DNA of 12,074 bases from Podochytrium sp. JEL0797 (Eukaryota; Chytridiomycota; Chytridiomycetes; Chytridiales; Chytriomycetaceae), in NCBI GenBank assembly GCA_027596195.1, contig JADGJG010000823.1:1-12074 (forward strand), given 5' to 3'. The notes under the pieces were generated by a model. It saw only the letters and a program-made list of their open reading frames with translations, was not told where the DNA came from and did not search any database. Both the position numbers and the translations under genes were made by a program. Positions 5,966 to 12,074 of this stretch are shown here, piece by piece (within the stretch, counting starts at the first letter, position 1; each line of letters starts with the position of its first letter).

Positions 5966-8900
5966 TCAAACCACCGAATTCACAATCCGCTCACAAATCA
6001 CAGGATCCGCACACCGACACGCAATCTCCAAAGTAACCCCAGCCCCAGCCTCAAACGCCATCCGACACCTCACAAGCGCTCCAACACCCCCCGCAAACAT
6101 CCCCGCCAACAACAACGTGTGCGTCGTCGCTTTTTCCTTCACACTCGCCGTTCCATCACAAGTTTCCATCCCCAACACGTCCACAATCGAGTCCACAGCG
6201 TGCTTCACACTTTGCATTCCACTCAACTCGAACGCTTCCACCATTTCACACGCGGCCCCAATTTGTTCCCACACGCGCGGGAAGTCGGGCACAAAAGTCG
6301 GGAGCATGTAATCCGCGGTCGTGAGTTCCAAGTCTTCAAGGAGGTACTCGTCTTCATACCCTTCATCGTCATCCGCCTCGCCCGTGGTCGGGTCGCAGTC
6401 CTTGACAATGAACTTGAGCGTGTTGCCAAACGTTGCCACGGGGGTCACGTTGTGGTTGCGTTGGTAGACGAGGTAGATGACTCCGGGGACGTCGTAGGCG
6501 AGTTTCGGGGCCACGACGGTGGAGATGAGTTGGAGGTGGGAGGCGGTTTCGTCTTCATTTTGTTCGATTTGCATTGTGACGGTGGCGTTTTCGAGGAGGA
6601 CGTCGTTGATGGTGTTGCGGCAGTTGAACTATCCGACCCAAAACAAAAACAAAAGAATCAATAACGCAAGTCGCATCCAACCAAAAACAACAAAAAAATC
6701 ATGGATTTTACCTGGAACACCAAATGCCCCTTGAACACATGCTTCACACAAGAAACAACATACTCCGTCTCACTCTCCGTCAACTCAACAGGCTTGCTCG
6801 ACTTGAACACGTCTCCCAACATGGCCAACTGCGGCACCTTTTCCATCGCGAGCGCGTACGCCTTTTGCGCGTCGCCAGATCCAACAGGTCCTCCCGCGGC
6901 GGGGCTCGCCGCAGATGTGGTCATGGGCGCGTTGTGTTCTTGTTTGGCCGTCTTTTGGCGCTGCTTCTCGGCTTCTTCTTGCGCACGCGTGACGGTGGGG
7001 ATGGACGCAATGTCGAAGGGGGCGCGCTGGAGTTCGGGGTGGGCGAGGTAGTTGACGAGTCCGTTTTCGAGTGTGGGCCAGGAGAAAGTCTCGCCTGAGA
7101 GAGAGAGAGACAGAGAGAGAACAACATATGAGAATGGATTTCAACGAGAAACAAAAAAAGGGACAATTCTTACCCAACCCCAAAAACGTTTTACACAACT
7201 CCTCACTACTCGTAATCCTCAAAAACAACGCCGCCCGGTCCCTCACTTCATCATCATTGTCATCCAACGCTCTCGTGAGCAAGACACGGATTCGTTCCCT
7301 CAACTCGGGCACTTCGACCGCGAAATGGCCCATGGCGCTCACGGCCGCCGCTTTGACGGTCGCGTTTTCGAGAATCACGCGGTTGTAAATGTATCGAATG
7401 AATTTCGAGGGGGTCGCGCTTTTGGGACCTTCGATTCCGAGGAGGTGCAGGATTCGAACGGCGAGTTTGGTGAATTCGCAGTCTTCAATGAATTCACAGA
7501 GGTGGGAGAGGGCTTGGAGAGCAAAAGAAAATTCAGCCCCCGTTTCTGAAAATCCAGGGAAACACCCTTACCAAACTCCTTCGCCTCGGGAATGTGATAG
7601 ATAATGTCAAACAGAGCTTCCACAATCGACCTCTTGAACTCATATCCACCCTCATCGCGCAGAATGTTGCTCAAGAAAGTGATCATGACGCTCTGTTTGG
7701 CCGGGAATTTGAGACACAAGGATCGGATCGCGTCCACGACAATGATTTTGAAGTCGTCCGAGATTTCAGACATGAAACCCGTGATTTGCTTCATGAGTCG
7801 GTCGACGCTGGCCTCGGTTCCAGTCTGGCGGTTTGTTTCCAGTTTAGTAGGGAAACGAGAAACAAGAAGAAAAATACCTTCAACAAAGTGGTGATGGCGT
7901 AGGTCGCAATGCTTCTGTTGGTGTCGGTGATGAGGTTTTCCATGTCCAAGTTGCAAGGAGAAACGGCAGCTGGGTGCGACAAGGCGAGTCTGTTGAGGGT
8001 TCTAATGGCGGCAAATCTCAAGCTCGGTTTGTGGCTAACGAGCATGAGTTGGAGAGCTGGTAGGAGAGAATGATTCAGTCAAACTGCTTTTGAAACGCGC
8101 TCTTGAACAAGAGAGAGTTACCAGAAACGGCAGGGAACAGCTCCTTGGCGGTCACGTCGCGCATGTTGCAAATAGCACGAGCGGCTTCGTAAACCACCAT
8201 TTCGTTGCGATGACGCAACCAACCCTCCAAACTCTCGTACATGGCGCGGTTGCTGGGGAAAAATCAGAAACAATTAGAAACGAGAGACGGCACTACCAAA
8301 ACATGACGAAAAAAGCATACCCTTCCTCATCCTCCATAATCTTGCTGGTGTATCTCACGAGCATGCAATACGCCAATGGGCTCCTCAACGTCCCCCTCGA
8401 CAGCGACTGCACGAGCTTAATCACGGCCATGCGATCATGCTGTCTAATTTGATACAACAGACCCAACGCATGGTACTGCGTAATCCCCCCCTTACTATTC
8501 ACACTCTCCTGCACCTCGTTGGCCCATCTTCTCACCACATCCTTGTTCTGACCAAACAAGTGCAAACTGCTGACAAGCGCGGCGCTGCTGATGGCGTGGT
8601 TCTTGTCGACAATCGCCTGCTTCAGGAACCGCTCGATCCCTTGGATCATGCTCGCGTCCGTGATTTTGCAGAGTGCGCGGATGGCGTTGGCTTTGGAGAT
8701 TTCGGATTTGGCTGTGAGGTCTTTGGAGAGGGAGGCTGTGACCATGATGACGTCTTCGGCGACTGTGGAGAGTTCTTTGATGAGGAGGTAGACGCATTGG
8801 CGGAGGGGGATCTGCGGGGACGGGAAGATAATTAGTTTGCGCCTGGTGGGTGAATTGAGAGAAAGTTCCAGCGCGACAGAAGCAGTACACTCCTTTCCTA

Positions 8901-9313
8901 GTTCCAGTAAATACAGCATCCACTCTCCAGTGACAAACGTGACTCAACCCAGTGCGGATATCCACGTTGTCCAGTGAAAAAAACGGCACCAGGACCTGGT
9001 CCAGACGGCGAAGCGAAGCAACAAAAAGGCAGCACATACGTCCTGGCTCTGGAACAGCTTCGTGATGGAGAAGAAGGTCTCTGTGGCCTCCTTGGTCTGC
9101 AGCCGCTCGCTCTGGTAGATGAGGTAAAGGATTTTGGTGAGGGTTGCGCGGCACTTGCGGGCGTTGATGGGGGTTTCGTTGAACACGCGGGCTTCCTGGA
9201 GCACCGTGCTCTTGTCGAGGTGCGCGTAGAGCGAGTTGTCTGTGATGGTTGTCAGAAGGAGTGTTGAATGCACCAGGGAGCGTACCCGACTCGTCGTCCT
9301 TCTTCATGCTCAT
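5966..9313 (-). CDS. COPG: Coatomer subunit gamma (gamma-COP), nine exons
   Basis: Gamma-COP is the large-adaptin subunit of the COPI coat, which carries retrograde Golgi-to-ER vesicles. Exons (- strand order): 9286-9313, 9040-9239, 8321-8811, 8122-8252, 7878-8056, 7572-7824, 7174-7512, 6712-7094, 5966-6628. Joined, they give 888 aa in frame (human COPG1 is 874). Introns are 46, 228, 68, 65, 53, 59, 79 and 83 bp, all GT-AG, most with CTRAY-like branch sites. Family blocks: [14 protein letters not shown], the adaptin trunk ([79 protein letters not shown]), a Lys/Gln/Ala-rich hinge near 590-620, then the appendage with [12 protein letters not shown] and KDCDPTTGE...[12 protein letters not shown] (from about 744). 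Exon 1 encodes only nine whole codons (MSMKKDDES). In exon 7 the AAG acceptor was preferred because the protein then aligns without gaps. Confidence 0.93.
7095..7124 (-). repeat. (TC)n microsatellite forming an intron polypyrimidine tract
   Basis: A nearly pure CT-dinucleotide run (GA on +) sits directly before the CAG acceptor of COPG intron 7 and serves as its polypyrimidine tract. Length variation here could affect splicing. Confidence 0.7.
8812..9039 (-). other. Long second intron of COPG (228 bp)
   Basis: Starts GTATGT, has AACTAAT as branch candidate and ends CCCGCAG. It joins FQSQD to [14 protein letters not shown], which matches the ungapped human protein. It is three to five times longer than the other COPG introns. 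It contains the short palindrome ACCAGGACCTGGT and no ORF or RNA gene that I recognise. Confidence 0.85.
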
Positions 9314-9428
9314 CGTAAGTAATGGATCCGGGTTGAATTAATCCTGTGCAATACGGTTAATCCTTGTAGCACACGGAGGAAGAAGCAAGGCAAAACCTTT
9401 TGCGATTCCTCGAGACTTTCGACAAAAA
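9314..9428. promoter_or_regulatory. Divergent promoter of COPG and ATP synthase subunit f
   Basis: Only 115 bp separate the two opposed start codons, so both leaders and both core promoters must fit here or overlap. An 8-bp direct repeat, TTAATCCT, occurs at 9338-9345 and 9357-9364, 19 bp apart, a possible paired factor site. No TATA box is evident. Confidence 0.55.
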
Positions 9429-10007
9429 ATGAGCTTGATCTTCCGCCGCTTCAAGTCCACGTCTATCATCCCGCCCCAGGTGTCCTCCCTGAAGGAGCTT
9501 GGGCGTCTGCAGTCAGCGCACCCCCAGGCGCACCCCGAGCTGTTCGGCGCCATGAAGGGCTTCTACACGAACATCCCGAAGGGACCCAGACCCGTCAGCG
9601 TCGCCACGTCCTTCAGAGACAGATACTACGAGAACTACATCAAGAAGGACTCGTTCGTGCCCGTGCTCCACTTCCTCGGTGTTATGGTTCCCCTCGGATA
9701 CTACCTGGCCTACTACAAGGGCGGTGTACGTATCTTTTTGCCTTTTTTCGCCGCGTGGTCGAAGAGAGCCGGACGGCACCCCCCCTCGGTGCGGGGTTGC
9801 GAGAGTATGCGATCGCAGTGATCCGAATGTGACCCGTCGAATCGAAGCGCGCCAAAGCCAGGAACGAACATGCTCGCGGAACCCGTGCCGAAATTTCTCA
9901 GCGAAACCCCCCCTCTCTGATCCCTTACGTCAGCCACCGCACGTACTAACCCGACGTGTTTTTGTTTGTGTGTGCAGCACTACCACCCATCCACTCCATA
10001 CCACTAA
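9429..10007 (+). CDS. ATP17: Mitochondrial F1Fo ATP synthase subunit f
   Basis: Subunit f is a small single-pass inner-membrane subunit of the Fo stator region, involved in ATP synthase assembly and dimer formation. Exons 9429-9725 and 9978-10007 join in phase 0 to 108 aa. Motifs shared with fungal Atp17: a basic N-terminus (MSLIFRRFKSTS), IIPPQVSSLKELG, then GFYTNIPKGPRP, and one hydrophobic helix (PVLHFLGVMVPLGYYLAYY), then a His/Tyr tail HYHPSTPYH. The 252-bp intron begins GTACGT, ends TGTGCAG and holds a perfect TACTAAC branch site. ATG 9429 follows an A-rich leader. It shares a promoter region with COPG. Confidence 0.85.
9726..9977 (+). other. Long intron of the subunit f gene (252 bp)
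   Basis: It has a GTACGT donor, TACTAAC branch site and GTGTGCAG acceptor. It contains the 10-bp palindrome TGCGATCGCA (9808-9817). A CTGAT and an imperfect GTGATC recall snoRNA D and C boxes, but no terminal stem pairs them, so I do not call a snoRNA. Confidence 0.8.
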
Positions 10008-10124
10008 GCTCGTGAACTCGTGGAATGCCTGTTGAAAAGATGTTTTCTCTTTATTGGGTCGCTGGATGTCTGTGTCAACGGGAGGAAGAGGAAAGAGTGC
10101 TGTTTTCTTGGCTCAAAAGAATCA

Positions 10125-10130
10125 AATAAA
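10125..10130 (+). terminator. Subunit f gene poly(A) signal AATAAA
   Basis: A canonical AATAAA lies 118 nt after the stop codon and 76 nt before the next start codon, showing how tightly these + genes are packed. Confidence 0.55.
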
Positions 10131-10205
10131 CGAACGCGTTTCCTTTAATTAAAAAAACAAAAGAGAGAGATATCGCCAAAAAGAGAAAAAACGAAAACCC
10201 CCAAA

Positions 10206-10813
10206 ATGTTCGCAGGACTCCGCTCGTTCCGCCCCGCCGCCGTTGCCTCGTCCCGCGCCATGTCCTCGGGCAGAACCGTCGGTGCCTTCTCCGCCGAGAG
10301 CATCGGTGCCCTCCTCCCCTCGGTCCGCCACCTCAACTCGAGCAGCACCCTGGGACAGGTGTGGGACGCCGTGTACGTCAAGTACGCCTACAGACTGATC
10401 TACCCCGTGCTTGGATGGGCCGGAGTGTGCTATTACTACATGTGGTCTGAGTGAGTATCTGTTGATTGTTCCGGTTGGGTCCCTGGAAGTGGGAGCAATC
10501 TCCCCGTTGGCTGCAAAGAGAGAAATCAGGATCGCGAACGTGCATACCCAAAAGGGAGAATCGAATTTCCTCGAATCAGTCTACGCGAGTGTTGGACGTT
10601 TGTCGCTGGATTTCGATGAAGCAGCCCACGTTCGCGAAACATGGATTGGATCACCCCAGATCCGCAAAGACGACGCCAAAACATCCAACCAAAAACACAC
10701 GTTACTGACTGATTCTTTCTTTACTATTTTGCAGCGAGATGCCCGTGAACGAGAAGAAGGCCTTGAAGGAGCGTCTCGATTACCTCAAGAACATCGAGTT
10801 CCACCAAAAGTAA
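10206..10813 (+). CDS. Unrecognised 107-aa mitochondrial single-pass membrane protein
   Basis: Exons 10206-10450 and 10735-10813 join in phase 2 (tct ga|c gag) to 107 aa. The N-terminus (MFAGLRSFRPAAVASSRAMS) is Arg/Ser/Ala-rich without acidic residues, typical of a mitochondrial presequence. A membrane helix follows at about residues 63-80 (RLIYPVLGWAGVCYYYMW), then a charged C-terminal helix (NEKKALKERLDYLKNIEF). The layout fits a small accessory subunit of ATP synthase or a respiratory complex, and the neighbour is subunit f, with the same exon plan: one intron, placed after the membrane helix. I do not recognise the family; similarity to known subunits j, k, e or g, or to COX7/UQCR types, is not evident by eye. 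ATG 10206 follows an A-rich leader like that of subunit f. Confidence 0.75.
10451..10734 (+). other. Long intron (284 bp) with an 11-bp inverted repeat
   Basis: It starts GTGAGT and ends ATTTTGCAG, with TTACTGAC as likely branch site. TCGCGAACGTG at 10532-10542 is the exact reverse complement of CACGTTCGCGA at 10627-10637, so the intron RNA can form a GC-rich stem closing an 84-nt loop. Smaller hairpins, such as GGATC...GATCC near 10647-10662, lie nearby. This may be a structured intron or a host for a small RNA. Confidence 0.7.
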
Positions 10814-10882
10814 ATTTGGCTGGGAGATCGCATTCGGGACCGCAGTTCACACGTATATCCGTGTCTTGCTGTTTACAAATGA

Positions 10883-10888
10883 AATAAA
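10883..10888 (+). terminator. Poly(A) signal AATAAA of the 107-aa gene
   Basis: It lies 70 nt after the stop codon and 68 nt before the next predicted start codon. This is the third AATAAA in the same relative place in a + gene in this window. Confidence 0.55.
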
Positions 10889-10955
10889 CATGGAATTCAC
10901 GTTGAATGATTGGAGAAGGAGAAGGGAACCATTTTGTTTTTTTCTCAATCCGAAA

Positions 10956-12074
10956 ATGGCACCGGAAAACAAAAACGTTGGTCTCCAGCCTCTCTCTCCC
11001 TCCTGCTCTTGCTAATCTGTCCGTTTAGAAAAAATATATCCTCAAGGCTGCACAGACGGGTGAGTTTCGATGGTTCGAAGTGCCAGTTGCTAAAACAAGT
11101 CGTAGTCAAATCCAACGCCGTACAGCCCAAGATGCAGGGCATCCTCGGCTTCTGCCCGCGCAACAAGGAGAAGCAGGCCACCACCGAGCTCATGGCCCTT
11201 CTCGAAGAGTACGGCGACAAGCTGTACGGCGATCACCAGTTTGACGAACCTGCCGTGGCAGCTGCTCCCGGCGCTGCCCCCGAAGAGAGCGATGAAGATG
11301 AAGATCCGACTGTTTCGATCGAAGACGCCTTTGCAAAGGAAGTCGCTGGGCTCAAAAAGCCGCGTTCGGCGAAACGGTTTATGTGGTTGAACGTGGGCAT
11401 CGAATGCTGTTTGTTTGTCAAGTGCCATGGTAACCTACTCTACACAGATATTCGAGGAATATTCTCAGACTCATCCTAATTGCTTCAGCTTCCGTCGACC
11501 CAACCGCGTTGGTCAAATTTATGCTCGCGGATTTGAACGACACCAAAATCCAAAAGACGCGATACCTCCAGCGAATCCTTCCGGCCGCTGAAACCTGTCT
11601 TGCCTTCATGGACCACATTACTCCCATGGCGAAGCGTTTGCTCCCAACCTATTTCTCGGGAGAGGGCATGGAGCCAAAAAAGGTTTTTCAGCGTTGTCTT
11701 CGCAGCCCTCTCACCCTCCCTCTCCACGTTTTTATACTCACACCGACTGTGTTCAGTTTTCCATCGTATTCGCGCGTCGCAACAACACCACCATCGACCG
11801 CGACTCACTCATCCCGCCCATTGCCGCCATCGCAACGGAAACGGTTCAACACACTGTTTCTCTCACGGAACCTGACATTTGCGTCATTGTTGAAATCTTT
11901 AAGGGCGTGTGTGCCATGAGTGTCGTTGAGAATTATTACGAATTCAAAAAATTCAATCTCGAGAGTGTGAGTTTTAAGTGTTTTCTCCAATTTCATATGC
12001 CTAGACTGATCATGTCATGTGCAGATTCATGGCAAGAACGTGGGAAACCAACAAAACAAGAAGAAGCCCGTGGA
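10956..12074 (+). CDS. THUMPD1: THUMP-domain tRNA acetyltransferase adaptor (THUMPD1/Tan1), 3' partial
   Basis: THUMPD1/Tan1 binds tRNA and presents it to the NAT10/Kre33 acetyltransferase for N4-acetylcytidine formation. Predicted exons: 10956-10976, 11029-11059, 11100-11429, 11489-11682, 11757-11966, and 12025 to the window end. Introns of 52, 40, 59, 74 and 58 bp, several with CTAAT or CTGAT branch sites. Recognisable blocks: KKYILKAAQ, MQGILGFCPRNKEKQATTEL, ALLEEYGDKLYG, an acidic linker (EESDEDEDPTVSIEDAF), VGIECCLFVKCH then VDPTALVKFMLADL, the THUMP core (ILPAAETCLAFMDHITPMAK, FSIVFARRNNT) and CVIVEIFKGVCAMSVVENYY, which parallels the human VVVEIIKAVCCLSVV segment. The last exon begins IHGKNVGNQQNKKKP and leaves the window. 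Exons 3-5 are firm. The first two are tentative: the first donor (AAC|GTTGGT) is weak, and skipping intron 2 also leaves an open frame. Confidence 0.85.

Noticed and set aside
5849..6664. 271-codon + ORF.
   Set aside because: It is antisense to COPG exon 9 and part of intron 8, where the minus strand clearly encodes the gamma-COP appendage.
7513..7571. A 26-bp intron in COPG (GTAAGG to TTTTCAG) instead of the 59-bp one.
   Set aside because: Both keep frame, but the 59-bp version gives [11 protein letters not shown], which aligns without gaps to human KETGLSHLCEF, and it has a branch site (CTGAAT) and a pyrimidine tract. The 26-bp version inserts 11 extra residues.
9726..9977. C/D snoRNA in the subunit f intron.
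   Set aside because: Only a CTGAT and an imperfect GTGATC are present; there is no proper C box and no terminal stem.
11050..11100. tRNA-like T-loop (GGTTCGAAG).
   Set aside because: No matching T-stem, anticodon arm or acceptor stem; it lies in intron 2 of the THUMP gene.
10910..11479. Unspliced 189-codon reading of the THUMP gene start.
   Set aside because: It begins in the intergenic gap, reads through two likely introns and stops in intron 3. Only the part from 11100 to 11429 matches the THUMPD1 family.
1..12074. Bacterial features, CRISPR arrays, insertion sequences, viral genes.
   Set aside because: Spliced eukaryotic housekeeping genes and AATAAA signals dominate. No regularly spaced repeats, transposase or viral protein motifs were seen.

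Overview
The window is nuclear DNA from a compact eukaryotic genome. Genes are packed tightly. Introns are short GT-AG introns with CTRAY-like branch sites, mostly 40 to 85 bp. AATAAA signals lie 16 to 120 bp past several stop codons. The subunit f of ATP synthase looks opisthokont or fungal (IPPxV...LKELG...FYxxxPKGPxP), and coatomer gamma and the THUMP protein align readily with animal and fungal versions. An early-diverging fungus or a unicellular holozoan fits best, but I cannot name the species.

Left part (1-1275): an intron-less EMC2 (TPR subunit of the ER membrane protein complex) on +. A 41-nt degenerate copy of its C-terminal coding sequence lies 223 bp downstream.

Middle-left (1276-3802): a poorly resolved stretch. 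On - it holds a divergent protein kinase whose full domain is open except for one in-frame TGA just before the catalytic loop. It also holds several short or frame-shifted coding-like pieces, a GC-rich hairpin, a poly-G tract and a small ORF flanked by a 12-bp inverted repeat. It could be a pseudogene-rich patch or a set of small multi-exon genes that I cannot model.

Middle (3803-5683): a 626-codon single-exon orphan on -, disordered and Gln/Pro/Ser/Thr-rich, with a folded-looking C-terminal block.

Middle-right (5966-9313): a nine-exon coatomer gamma subunit gene (COPG) on -, rebuilt here exon by exon, 888 aa. It shares a 115-bp divergent promoter with the next gene.

Right part (9429-12074): three head-to-tail + genes. 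These are ATP synthase subunit f, an unrecognised 107-aa mitochondrial single-pass membrane protein, and a THUMPD1/Tan1-type tRNA acetyltransferase adaptor that runs off the window. The first two each carry one unusually long intron (252 and 284 bp), and the second intron contains a perfect 11-bp inverted repeat.

The recognised genes are housekeeping: ER membrane insertion, COPI vesicle coat, mitochondrial ATP synthesis and tRNA modification. Nothing in the order suggests a joint pathway except the two neighbouring mitochondrial membrane proteins. No tRNA, rRNA, CRISPR or recognisable transposon was found.
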